DNA of 64,000 nucleotides from Thermothelomyces thermophilus ATCC 42464 (lineage: Eukaryota; Ascomycota; Sordariomycetes; Sordariales; Chaetomiaceae), in contig NC_016478.1 in the NCBI RefSeq assembly GCF_000226095.1, positions 496,001 through 560,000 on the forward strand. The letters run 5' to 3'. Position 1 is the stretch's first letter, and the number at the start of each line of letters is the position of its first letter. This document shows, piece by piece, positions 11,401-21,110 of the stretch. Under the pieces are notes generated by a model that saw nothing but the letters and a program-made list of their open reading frames with translations, was not told the origin of the DNA and did no database searches. The position numbers and the translations under genes were made by a program.

Positions 11401-14400
11401 GGGCGTCAAGGATGTTGTGAATCGAGTCGATGCCGCGTGCGCCGTCCTCGAGCTTGGATCCGACGAGGCCCCGGAACTCCTCTAGCGCCGTTTTCAGTTC
11501 GTTCACGGTTACCCCTACGCCAACAATCTCGGCCTGGCGCTCCTCGAAGCCCTTGGCGTTAGCATCGGCGAGCGACTCGAGCCGCTCCTTGACGTCGCTG
11601 AGGCGGAGCTCCAGGGTCTCGATGTCCTCCTTTGATGGGAGGCCGACCAAATCGACCTTCTGGATATGCTCAATAATCGACTTCGTGTCAAGACATACGG
11701 CCTCAACGGCTTCCACATCAGTCTTCGTAATCTTTTCGGGGTCCTCGAGAGCCTTTTCGTGGCGCTCTTTCATCTCGTCAAAGGCAGCGACAACCTGGTT
11801 GACCAGCGATTCGACCTTGGCGACGTCCTCCTTGCGGGAGAGGTTGTCCACTTGGGTCGCCAAGCCACCCAAGCTCTGTCTGGTGTCGTCAATGAGCGCC
11901 TCGACCGCATCGATATGTTCTTTGCGCGAGACACCATCAAACTGCGTCGAAAGACCATTGACACTTTCGCGAGTCTCCAAAATGAGGGTCTCGAGGTTCT
12001 CGATGTGGTCTTTGCGGACCGCCTGCTCACCATCCATGAAATCATCGAGACGGCCTTTCGTGTTGCGAAGAATTGTCTCGATCGCCTCAACATCCTCTCT
12101 CGAAGCGGGATCGGTGTTGGATGGCGTGGGCTCAAGAGCGGCGGCTGCCTTGGCAGTCAGATCATCCACAGTCTCCTGCAACTTGCGGATGTTCTCTTCC
12201 AGAAGCTCGAAGGGCTCCCGATTAGGCAGTGCGGCAACGGATTCTGCGACAGTCTGAATGGTCTTTTCCATATCAGCCAGGTCCTCTTTTGAGAGTGAGG
12301 TGACGACAGGCTTTGGAGCTGATTCCATAGCCTCGACTTTGATGCCCAGCTGAGTGATGAGGGCTTCAAGATTCCGAATGTCGTCATGCTTCAGCATCTG
12401 CTCGGTCGGTACGACAGCCTTGGACTCGTCGTTGATGGTGGCTAGGGCCCGCTCGTTCTTGCTCTCCTCGCGGAGAGCGTCAATGTCATTCCGCACGCTG
12501 TCCAATCCCTCCCTGAGTGCCTCAAGAATCTCATCATTGGCTGTCAGATCGGCCGGCTTGTCGCGGAGGTTGTTGAGGCTGGTGCGGATGTCGCCTAGGC
12601 CTTCTTGCAACGCGTCCAGGATCTCGGTCAGACCAGCGATCCGCCGAGTGCTGATCTCTGATCTAAGGGCATGAAGTCCGTCGTGCAGGGCCTCAAGCAC
12701 CTCTTTGTTGCCTCCGGGCTGGGGTAGGGCCGGGATCATTGACGAGTTGACAATATCACGAAGGGTGTCCACTTCTTCCTTGAGCATTGCCCGTGAGCTG
12801 TCCGAGGATCGCCTGACAAGATCGGCCAGCTCGGTCCGGAAATCGTCAAGGGTGCGAAGGAGCTGGCCCATGACCTGCTCAGGGTCCGAGTCTCCCTTTG
12901 CGCGACCGACATAGTCCTCGATGTCTTGGCGCAGCTTTTCGAACCCCTCCTTGGTTGCGTCGATGACCTGCTCCGTGCCTAAAGCGTTGGCAGCGATATT
13001 CTCCTTCGTTTCCTCTGAGGCGGCCTTGATCTCGGCTTGCAGCAGCTCCTTGATCTCGTGAAGGCGCTGCATAACCTCATCATTGCCGCCTCCTTGGGCG
13101 ACGAGGGCGGTAGATTGAACCGCGGAGAAGTCGAACGCGTTAAGCTCCTTCTTCACGACATCGGAAAGGTGAGCAGATATGTCCAAAGAACCGAGTCCTT
13201 CTTTGACGGCGTCGACCATGTCGCCGCGGGACAAATCCGAGGCGGCAGGCAAGTCGAGACCTTCCAGGACCCCCTTCACCGCGTCTGCGACGTTCCTGGA
13301 CAGGTTGGCCATGTCGAGACCCTCTTTAACCGCGTTTACGACGTCAGTGCGAGACAGTTCGGGGCGGGCAATCAAAGCGGAAGAAAAGGTGGAAAAGTCG
13401 AAGGCTTCGAGCGCCGCCTTGACCGCGGCAGTTACATCCCGGGTCAGGTCGACGGACCTGAGTCCCTCCTTGACGGCATCAGCCACATCGGCTGTGGAAA
13501 TGTCCGTTCGGGGGAGATCTCGCGAGACGTCCCGGTGGGGCACCAATGCCGAGGAGTAGGCGGAAGAGAAGTCAAAGCCCTTCAGTGCCTGCTTGACCGC
13601 TAGCGTGACGCTGTTGTTGAAATCGAGAGACTCGAAACCCTCCTTGACGGCGTCCGCCACGTCGACTCGCGAGAGGTCCGGTCGGGGAATGGTGGCCGCA
13701 AAGTCGAATGATTGAAGCCCTTGGCTGACCGCTTGCACCACGCTGGCCGAGAGATCGGTCGACTCCAGTCCTTCCCTGACCGCATCCATAATCTCGGAGG
13801 ACAGGTCTAGCGACTTGAGGCCGGACTTTACCGCGTCCGAAACCTCCGCCTTGGTCACTGGCTGAGGAACCAGGGCATTGGAGTGAACGGCGGAGAAGTC
13901 AAAGGACTGGAGACCCTCGGTGACGGCATCAAGAACGTCGTCTCTTGTGAGCTCAGAGGCGGGGGGAGGGGGCTGCGGGACGGGAAAGTCGAAAGACTGG
14001 AGGCCCTCCTTAACGGCATCCAACATGTCATCTCGGGTGATCTCGGTGCCCATGCCAGGGGCGACGGGGAACTCGAATTCCTCCAAGCACTCCCTCACGG
14101 CCTCGAGGATGTCGTCTCTCGATAGGGTAGGCGGGGCCTCAACCTTCGGAGGGACGTAGTGTTTGAGGCCTTCGATAACCGCCTGAAACACTTCATCCCG
14201 AGTCGCCCCACGGGGCCGGTCGTCCCTGGGCGCGTAGGCGCGGAGCCCCTCCTGCAGACAGGCCAAGACCTCGTCTCGTTCCAAGCCAATCTGTTGGATC
14301 TCGATCTCGGGCTTGTACTTCTCCCACGCGTCCTTGACCGCCTGGATGACGTCTTCTCTCCGGAGCTCGGGCGTGCGGGGCTTGGTGGCCTGCGTATCCT

Positions 14401-16240
14401 TGAGGGCGGCGCGCACACTGTTGTAGATCTCCTTGTAGTCGATTGAGGACTCGCGAGACGTGATCGTCGCCGCCGACTGGCGACGGTGCTCGCGGAGGAG
14501 GTCGTTCATCTGCTGGCTCATCTCGGACAAGCCGTCCTCGACAACCTTGATCATCTCGGCTTTGGTGACCGCCTCCGAACTGCCCGCATGTTTCTCGGCC
14601 ACCTCGTCCAGTCTCCGGCCAATCTCTCGGCCCATGCCAAGGACCTCACCGCGAAGTTCTCGGACTAGCGCCTTGGTCTCGGCGGTGAGGCCGCCTCCCT
14701 GGGCGACGCTGTCCTTGACGCTGCGGATGGCCTGCAGGATGTCGTTACTGAGCACTTCAGCGCCCCGGTCTTGGCCCGGGAGCAGCCGTGAGGTCTGGGT
14801 AGCAGTGGCAGGTGCATTAATATAGTCGAGGGCTCCTCGCCGCTGTCTTCCATCACCAGCGTCAAGGGTCCAATTTCGGTCGCGGACGCCGCCGTCGCCG
14901 CCGCCACCGCCGCCCCCTGCCATGTTTCCAACAGCGGCAGCAGCGCGCACAACGGCCTGCTGCTGGCTGTCCTTGACAAAACGCGCGAGCTCCTCGACTT
15001 TTCCGGCCGTAGCCAAACCAGAGAGCTTGTCAGCAAGCTCGGCCAGGCGGTTGAGCAGCATTTCCTGGCCCTCTTTGGTGCCCATTTCTCGGATGATCTT
15101 CTCCAGCAGAACAACCGTGGCAGGCGAGGGCGCGTCCGAGACCAGAGATGGCGTGCTGAGCATCGACTCTCGGTCAAAAGAGGCAGCGAAGCTGTTGGGG
15201 GAAGGTATCCGGGGCAATGAGAAGGGCCGAGCGGATTTTGATAGTGTTGGAGATGAGGGCGGGTGTTTGCCTTCCAGGAGCAGAGGCCCTCCGTAGGGAT
15301 CTCTGGTGGCGGACGACCGCGCCCTGACGTCTGAGATGAGCTCACGGAGGCTCTTCCGGATATCCTCGTCGCGGGAGTTGGTGGCTTCCTTCAAGCTGAG
15401 GAGATCTGTGGCGTTGTCCCTGCTGCGCCTGCTGAGCAGCGCCATCTCCTTCTGCAGAGTTGTTGCAATGTCGGTGAGGGTGAGGATCTGGTTGGATAGT
15501 GACTCGAGGGTTCCGGAAGGCTTAGCGGGCGTCTTGGAACCATTTGTAATGTTTGCGAGGGGCGTCTCCGGCTCCTTTGGATCTGATATGCTGGTGCTGC
15601 TGCTGCTGCCATTGTTGTTATTGTTGCTGTTGCTGTTGTTGCTGGTATTGTTGTTGTTGTTGTTGTTGCTCTGATTGCTCATGCTCTGCAGAGCAAGCAT
15701 GGTTGCCGACTGGGGAGGTGTGTTCTCGCCGAGTATGCTCTGTTGCGGCCGCCGCACAGCAGTGGGACGGATGATCGGGGTTAAGCTTGGCCCCGGAGTT
15801 GGTGTGCCATTGGCCGACCGGTCTTGTCTGTCGTCCCGCGGCTCCATGAAGGTGTCTCTTGTGTCCTTTCTCTGAGGAGTGGTTGGCCGGTCCACCTTTT
15901 CGGGCGACCTGGGCGTAGACTGGAGCAGATCTCGGCTGGCCGCCTCGATCATGAGGCTCATGTCCTTGACGGATGCAGACTGAAGGGACTGCATGCGGCG
16001 ATGCGAGGACGGCCGCAGAACGGGCCGCTCCGGAGACGGCTCGACACGCTTGGGCACATGCGGTACCAGAGCGGCGCTCTCACGGGCTTTCTCGGCCATG
16101 GCAGCATGAGCCGACTGGATAGCCGTCGATGTGCCGACACGGGAGACTCCGGGAGACTGAGGGTTGAGGGGCAGCGGAGGAGGCGCCCGCTCCGGGTCGG
16201 AGCTGTCCCACCTGCTTTTCATTAGCTCGCAGTCTACCAT
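8408..16240 (-). CDS. Giant coiled-coil scaffold-like protein with internal repeats
   Basis: One uninterrupted frame of 2,610 codons. The N-terminal 250 residues are disordered (Pro/Ser-rich, then an Asn/Ser homopolymer stretch at about residues 193-225). A first helical segment near residues 240-310 follows. About residues 675-1045 are an array of 17-20-residue amphipathic modules with the pattern (S/T)RxDVxDAVKEGLxSxDFS. About 1045-1940 is long heptad-type coiled coil. About 1940-2220 is a tandem array of 29-residue units such as LKEEQDRMKEAFLANLK. The C-terminal 350 residues are disordered, with basic Ser/Arg patches and then acidic patches. No catalytic motif, Walker motif or membrane segment is visible. 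Similar fungal proteins tend to be labelled SMC-like or involucrin-repeat proteins, but SMC ATPase ends are absent. A structural scaffold or tether role (cell tip, septum, spindle pole) is inference only. The start at 16240 is the first ATG of the frame. Confidence 0.85.
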   Translation of the reverse strand: MVDCELMKSRWDSSDPERAPPPLPLNPQSPGVSRVGTSTAIQSAHAAMAEKARESAALVPHVPKRVEPSPERPVLRPSSHRRMQSLQSASVKDMSLMIEAASRDLLQSTPRSPEKVDRPTTPQRKDTRDTFMEPRDDRQDRSANGTPTPGPSLTPIIRPTAVRRPQQSILGENTPPQSATMLALQSMSNQSNNNNNNNTSNNSNSNNNNNGSSSSTSISDPKEPETPLANITNGSKTPAKPSGTLESLSNQILTLTDIATTLQKEMALLSRRSRDNATDLLSLKEATNSRDEDIRKSLRELISDVRARSSATRDPYGGPLLLEGKHPPSSPTLSKSARPFSLPRIPSPNSFAASFDRESMLSTPSLVSDAPSPATVVLLEKIIREMGTKEGQEMLLNRLAELADKLSGLATAGKVEELARFVKDSQQQAVVRAAAAVGNMAGGGGGGGDGGVRDRNWTLDAGDGRQRRGALDYINAPATATQTSRLLPGQDRGAEVLSNDILQAIRSVKDSVAQGGGLTAETKALVRELRGEVLGMGREIGRRLDEVAEKHAGSSEAVTKAEMIKVVEDGLSEMSQQMNDLLREHRRQSAATITSRESSIDYKEIYNSVRAALKDTQATKPRTPELRREDVIQAVKDAWEKYKPEIEIQQIGLERDEVLACLQEGLRAYAPRDDRPRGATRDEVFQAVIEGLKHYVPPKVEAPPTLSRDDILEAVRECLEEFEFPVAPGMGTEITRDDMLDAVKEGLQSFDFPVPQPPPPASELTRDDVLDAVTEGLQSFDFSAVHSNALVPQPVTKAEVSDAVKSGLKSLDLSSEIMDAVREGLESTDLSASVVQAVSQGLQSFDFAATIPRPDLSRVDVADAVKEGFESLDFNNSVTLAVKQALKGFDFSSAYSSALVPHRDVSRDLPRTDISTADVADAVKEGLRSVDLTRDVTAAVKAALEAFDFSTFSSALIARPELSRTDVVNAVKEGLDMANLSRNVADAVKGVLEGLDLPAASDLSRGDMVDAVKEGLGSLDISAHLSDVVKKELNAFDFSAVQSTALVAQGGGNDEVMQRLHEIKELLQAEIKAASEETKENIAANALGTEQVIDATKEGFEKLRQDIEDYVGRAKGDSDPEQVMGQLLRTLDDFRTELADLVRRSSDSSRAMLKEEVDTLRDIVNSSMIPALPQPGGNKEVLEALHDGLHALRSEISTRRIAGLTEILDALQEGLGDIRTSLNNLRDKPADLTANDEILEALREGLDSVRNDIDALREESKNERALATINDESKAVVPTEQMLKHDDIRNLEALITQLGIKVEAMESAPKPVVTSLSKEDLADMEKTIQTVAESVAALPNREPFELLEENIRKLQETVDDLTAKAAAALEPTPSNTDPASREDVEAIETILRNTKGRLDDFMDGEQAVRKDHIENLETLILETRESVNGLSTQFDGVSRKEHIDAVEALIDDTRQSLGGLATQVDNLSRKEDVAKVESLVNQVVAAFDEMKERHEKALEDPEKITKTDVEAVEAVCLDTKSIIEHIQKVDLVGLPSKEDIETLELRLSDVKERLESLADANAKGFEERQAEIVGVGVTVNELKTALEEFRGLVGSKLEDGARGIDSIHNILDALSSSVRKNDNISDDVKEVLDTLKLEFEDSKTGMIGVKIELDEKLQTIADTMLTKLDQRMSELTTKYEELQLVQDDCAAKSEARDAELEAAVNGTKAVAEELKSLVDTLGTAVTDSMEKMEEASKTVFERVEDLVTKSDENHADGKAEHQLTREQVQEAIGKVEGLQGQVSEYQPKILESVQEVMLALAQHYEHLRASTLAIQERVEHPLLPPPPEKYDDTAVIEKLDTLVSHTQVANKAFEQLETLNQVHAQVKATAAELAAFLAAQTQRIADEHEDREKTLQETTIALERRREEKEQVEALIASLREEEARLKESITVTLPEEQNKITEQFLANLMAEESRLKEATAALIEEQAQLKETFLANLKEEQARLMETNVSLKEEQDRMKEAFLANLKDEQARLMETNVSLKEEQDRMKEAFLANLKEEQARLMEMNVALKEEQDKLKETFLSNLRDEESRLKEINDALRDEQQSLKDTFLANLRDEESRLKEMNDALRDEQQILKDTFLANLREEESLLKEVNASLREEQERLKESFLANLKEEEQRLRDANEALRQEQEQTKAALKEEQERFKVELLANLMEEEARLKEANAALREEQEQLRVSFLATLKEEESRMKEALLSLRAEQETLARQKTRLTADLSSLDTALRLRREELYDMEARAESLERRILEGVMDHSRVLLMAKTNRAATNSSRDSMSRKRVTSAQKSVNSGAPAPNGASAATKPRSALTMAMSARSKASTPNGGSPSSSNRRILSLSQITNNVPSGGMKRSQSVRTAGGPAASRGLRKSSWTSSTAAAAAGASASKRYGDLGGGFSDNKENMGIGMDLKEGDEDAYNEQHQRGSREASLSVPAPPVDIVVSPPAAESSVDDPEPVDVTVTPSTEQDEDQRRAEELADDEDRFSDLGNTADLEREEQEDARSQRRSSHGTTVVTPAGEHELEEHDDWSEHEGGAQGTMNEEHDDIDDAASDWTESVVGRDSDVGVSGPEASAPVAAAV
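9590..10420 (-). repeat. Tandem 87-bp coding repeats
   Basis: An array of roughly nine units of 87 bp, coding 29 residues each, lies inside the coiled-coil gene. The period can be read directly: GTGCCTGTTC recurs 87 bp apart near 10204 and 10291, and CCTAGACTCT recurs at 9941 and 10028. Some neighbouring units are nearly identical at DNA level (around 10130-10290), which points to recent duplication or gene conversion within the array. Confidence 0.85.
13110..14220 (-). repeat. Array of about 15-18 short amphipathic protein modules
   Basis: Within the coiled-coil gene a module of about 17-20 residues recurs with the core DAVKEGLxSxDF. Examples are TRDDMLDAVKEGLQSFDF, TRDDVLDAVTEGLQSFDF and SRGDMVDAVKEGLGSLDI. 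Spacers between modules vary from none to about 20 residues. The repeats are conserved in protein but diverged in DNA, so this array looks older than the 87-bp array. Confidence 0.75.
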
Positions 16241-17348
16241 GAATGGTGGGGACCTTGGGGGAGGTTGGAATTGGAGAAAACGGGGGGGTGGTGGCTTGTG
16301 AATTTCTTACATGGGAACCAGGGCGCGACCATGGTCGGTGGAAGTGGAATGATGGTGCTTCATTGGCCTATCCGGGTCACGAGGAGCATCTCTCTCTATG
16401 GGCGGCATGATGGCGATGGTGTTGCTGAGTGGCGGGCAAGGTAGGGCGCGGAATGCGGAGATTGGGATAGAGGCCGCTGGACTGAAGCAAACTTAATTGC
16501 TGTGATGCGGCGATGTGACGATGCGATGCTGGGTATCTCGGAGGTTTCGAGTGCCAGAACACAGACCCTCTTGAGCTTCAAGAGTTTCCCAAAAGTCAAC
16601 CAGAACAACCGATAATTGGAAAAAAGAAAGACAAACAAGCAGCAAAAGTAGAGAGGTTCAGGTCAAAGCAAAATATGCTGCTGGCATGCTTCTGCAGGGT
16701 ATCATGAACTCTTCCTGTGCGCTCAAACAGTCGGAGGGAGAGAAGAGCTCGGGATGGGATGGCGGCGAATTTAGCCCTGATTTGAGCCCTGCGTTGGCAC
16801 TCTGCGAGCCAATTGCCTGTCATTGCGCTGCATCTGTTGTTGATGTTCTGGTTTCCCTGAGCAACGGGGAAGTCGCGACAGGGGTCAACCCAGTTGCCCC
16901 TCATTTGGGAAAGCAACAGGCTGCGGGAGCTCCCGTTATCGATAGAGCAGCCCACACCTGGTTCCCACATTAGATCGACGTCAAGCCGATGACGGATTAT
17001 TTGAGCGGCATTGCTCCTATCAAACTCATCTCCCATACATTCCGAATTCATTCCCTTGGAAGCTTAGTTTGGACTACTATCTCCGGAAAGTAACGTTATC
17101 GTCTCGAAAACGTCAGTGGAAGGAAGAAAGAAAAAGGGAGAGAGAGAGAGAAATAAATCTGAGGGACCTCAGCCCTGCAACAGTGCGCGCATTGCCACTG
17201 GGTTATGTGTGCCTGCTTTGTACAGATATGCTATTTTCGTAGAGCGCATCTTATTACCACCATCATCACTCCTCCTCATCGCTCTTGCCAAAATACGATG
17301 AAAGGGCGGCTGGTGTGCAAGCGCTGCGTAGACGTTAAGTACGCTATG
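16241..17348. other. 1.1 kb upstream region of the coiled-coil gene
   Basis: This spacer should hold the promoter and leader of the minus-strand coiled-coil gene and the 3' end of the next minus-strand gene. Open frames such as 16596-17051 (-) have no recognisable domain and I treat them as leader or chance frames. A purine-rich run lies at about 17115-17160. Confidence 0.45.
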
Positions 17349-18346
<998 letters not shown>

Positions 18347-19341
18347 GGTGATGAGAACGGGCTTCTGATGTAACAACGAGCAGCGTGTGCCTCGTTTGGG
18401 CAAGGGTTTGCGGCAGCGGCCCACCGAGCGTCGTCCCTTTGAGCCCCGGCATTTCCATTTTTTGGTGGAGCCTGCTCGGAAGGCCTGGCCAACCCACCGA
18501 AGTGGGTCTATCAAGTACTTTGTACAGTACAGTACGTCCGTACAGTACGCAGACGAGCCGAGTACGGGGCTACCTTCCGTAGTGTAATCCGTAATTAATC
18601 GCGAAACCGTAGCTGTGGCCCAAGAGGCCAATTGTGTCAGGCCGCCATCTTCTTCCTCAGCAGACTCAGCTCCTCCGTGCCGGGGAAGCAGCCACCCATC
18701 AACCACTCACAAACATCATCACCCCCGGGCGACGCTCGCGGGGTGATTTGAGCGCCGCAAACAGCCCGAGATTGGCTCAGCAGGAACCCGGGCAATGCAC
18801 CCCGATTGGCGCAGATGCCTGCCTGTTCCTCTGCCTCCCCTCCCCTAGACGTTGCAATCCACTGGCTTGGAACCAATCGAGAGAAGTCGATCCAGGGCTA
18901 TCGGAACTATGTACTCTCTTTCCCCCATCATTCCCGGAACGGACGGTCAGCAATTCAATTCAGCCTCATTCTCACCAAAGCTGGTACTGCCGTACAATTC
19001 CTCAGATACCAAAAAAATATCACATTTACAAACACGTACACACCGACGCGCGAGCACACATACCTACACGCGTATGTGTATGCATACATGCGGAACTCCA
19101 AAGTTATCCTACACAGTAACAACCGTCTATCTGAGCCTACCTATTCCGTGATTTGGAACCTCACTCCCGCTCTCCAAATACTCCTTTTCCGCGCAATCAC
19201 CAGCCTGTGACTTGAATACGAGCAGCTCATTCCTCCCCGCTCGGCTTCTCTTAAGCTTAACGCTTCAATCTGTCCCGCTCATACAACCACGTCCACGTGC
19301 CAGCTACCGAACAAAAGTCTCGGTCTCCCGTCGGTATCACC
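18347..19341. other. 1 kb divergent spacer
   Basis: This spacer lies between the minus-strand PLP protein gene and the plus-strand F-box gene and is expected to hold both promoters. It contains a dense GTAC/TACGG stretch at about 18516-18595, including TAATCCGTA at 18585-18593. No coding frame is convincing. Confidence 0.5.
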
Positions 19342-20460
19342 ATGGGCCCGGAACCGCTGCCGCACCTCCCCTCCGAGATCTGGATGATGATACTCGAGAG
19401 CCTGCCCCCTTCCTTCTTCCAGCAAGACATCCGCCGCCTGGCCCTCTCCAAGCGCTGGTATAGCCTCGCCTTCCCCATCTTCTACCCGCGCATCGAGTAC
19501 ACGCCGCGGGTCATCAGCCGGCTGGTGCACCGCAAGTCCAAGTCGCTCGACCGGTCGCGCGCCATGCTGCGCAAGTCGCTGCGCTGCGTCAACATTGTGC
19601 TCGACGGGGTGCCCGGCGATGATGCCGAGCTCGTGCGCTTCAACACGCCCGCCAACCTGGCCCGCTTCTGCCTCATGCTGCTCGAGTTCCGCGAGCTCGA
19701 CGAGGTCCGCTTCGCCGCCCGCTGGCCGAACCGCGCCTGGCCCGCCGACCCCCTGCAGCCCGACTACCTGTGCATCCGCACGCTCGAGCCCTACCTCAGC
19801 CTGCTGACGCACGTCACCGCCCTGGACCTGGACCTGTGCGGCACCGACATCGTCGCCTGCCCCGGTCCCGGTCCCGGCCACGGCTACGGCTATGGCCACG
19901 GACACGGCCACGGCCACGGCCACGGCGATGGCGCCGCCGCCACCCCGGTGCACTTCTGCGAGCACGTGCGCCCCCTGCTGTCGCGCCTCCGCGCCCTGCG
20001 CCTGCGCATGCGGAGCATCTGCCACACCGCCCTCGTCCCGCTCGACGGCCGCCCCGTCACCCTGCGGGAGCTGAGGCTGAGCCTGTACCTCGGCCGGGTG
20101 TCGGAGAACAACCCGAAGCTCAACTCGAGCAGGACCTGCCGGCGCGCGGGGGGCTCGCGCGAGCGGACCGTGCCCATGAACGAGATGCGCGCCGCCATGA
20201 GGGCCTTGATCGTCGACATGGCCCCGTCCGCCCGGGCCGAGATGGTCCACTTGGCCCCGACCGGCGAGATCCACGTCTGGGACGCGGGAACCGACCGCTG
20301 CTCCCGCGACCCGTCCGAGAAGCCGATGCGGTTCCCCCTCTGCTTCGAGGCCACGCACTCGCGGGTCTGCTTCTCGGCGCACGCCGATGACTTGGCATCT
20401 GGCGATCACGCCGGTGTTGGTGGAGTGCTCACGTCCAGCTCGGACGACATGTCCAACTGA
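19342..20460 (+). CDS. F-box protein
   Basis: Single exon. I start at the ATG at 19342 (372 residues), because the F-box begins within a few residues of it; an upstream in-frame ATG at 19297 would add 15 residues. The F-box lies at about residues 7-50 (LPHLPSEIWMMILESLP, then DIRRLALSKRWYSLAFPIFY). F-box proteins link substrates to Skp1-Cullin-F-box ubiquitin ligases. The C-terminal part has leucine-rich segments that could bind a substrate, but I cannot count regular LRRs. A Gly-His-Gly-Tyr repeat of about 20 residues interrupts the middle, coded by a GGCCAC-type DNA repeat at about 19874-19925. GC3 is very high. The substrate is unknown. Confidence 0.8.
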   Translation: MGPEPLPHLPSEIWMMILESLPPSFFQQDIRRLALSKRWYSLAFPIFYPRIEYTPRVISRLVHRKSKSLDRSRAMLRKSLRCVNIVLDGVPGDDAELVRFNTPANLARFCLMLLEFRELDEVRFAARWPNRAWPADPLQPDYLCIRTLEPYLSLLTHVTALDLDLCGTDIVACPGPGPGHGYGYGHGHGHGHGHGDGAAATPVHFCEHVRPLLSRLRALRLRMRSICHTALVPLDGRPVTLRELRLSLYLGRVSENNPKLNSSRTCRRAGGSRERTVPMNEMRAAMRALIVDMAPSARAEMVHLAPTGEIHVWDAGTDRCSRDPSEKPMRFPLCFEATHSRVCFSAHADDLASGDHAGVGGVLTSSSDDMSN

Positions 20461-21110
20461 GTTGTTGGGTAGGAGAAGAGGCGAAAAAAAGGGGGGAGGG
20501 GGAGGAGAAGGGTAAGAGAGAGAGGTTTACCCCGAGAACCCAAGGACTAAAGGTGGCTGGTGGGCGGAGCGGGAGTGAAGATGGCTGACCTGGTTATGTC
20601 CCAGACTGGCAATGGGTTCGTCTAGCGTCTTGTTGGAGTGTTTGGTTGTCCATGTCGTTGTTTCGCTTTTCGTACTTGATACCCTCGGCGGCGGCGGCGG
20701 CGGCGGCGGCTGCTGCGACTGCTGCTAAGCTTGGACAAGAGCGGGACTCTTGTATATATACGAGTTCTGAAAGAGAAAATGCATCGGCCAAAAAGGCGCC
20801 GATTGCTTGGACTGAGCAAGGTTTCGCATCGGCTCCTTCCTGTTCAGATTAAACCACGGAGCTAAGGCTCGCCAAGATCTTTGTATCACTCCAAGTTTAC
20901 GGTTGTTCTTGATACGCGAGACTTCCATCTCCTCCTCTACCAAGTACTTCTGCACAGGATTTGCGAAGCTTTCGAAGTTCACACGCAGAGCGACCCATTC
21001 ATGGATCTCATCTGCCCAGGTTTGCCGCTGGCGAATAGCACAACTAATCCAGTTCGATTTTCAATTTCCCAGAACTCTCGAGAGAAGGATCATATGCGCT
21101 TTTGTCCAGA
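20461..21110. other. Spacer with short CGG repeat, no gene seen
   Basis: This spacer lies downstream of the F-box gene. It holds a purine-rich run at about 20470-20525 and a (CGG)n/(CTG)n microsatellite at about 20689-20727. Short frames here have no recognisable features. Confidence 0.45.

Noticed and set aside
9377-11485. 702-codon plus-strand frame opposite the coiled-coil gene
   Set aside because: It is antisense to a highly repetitive Glu/Leu/Lys-rich gene; the biased codons remove stops from the opposite frame. The product is a Leu-rich shadow with no motif.
8408-16240. SMC-type ATPase
   Set aside because: Coiled coil alone invites this label, but no Walker A, Walker B or ABC signature motif is present at either end.
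16596-17051. 151-codon minus-strand frame upstream of the coiled-coil gene
   Set aside because: No recognisable domain and no splice link to the main gene; more likely leader or chance.
18347-18706. N-terminal extension of the PLP homeostasis protein
   Set aside because: The frame is open, but the residues are unlike the family, which starts close to the chosen Met, and the stretch contains the intergenic TACGG-type motif.
19279-20409. 376-codon minus-strand frame opposite the F-box gene
   Set aside because: Same cause: GC-rich sense codons. The sense strand has a clear F-box.
20725-20982. 85-codon minus-strand frame
   Set aside because: Short, overlaps a CGG microsatellite at its end, and shows no motif or neighbour support.
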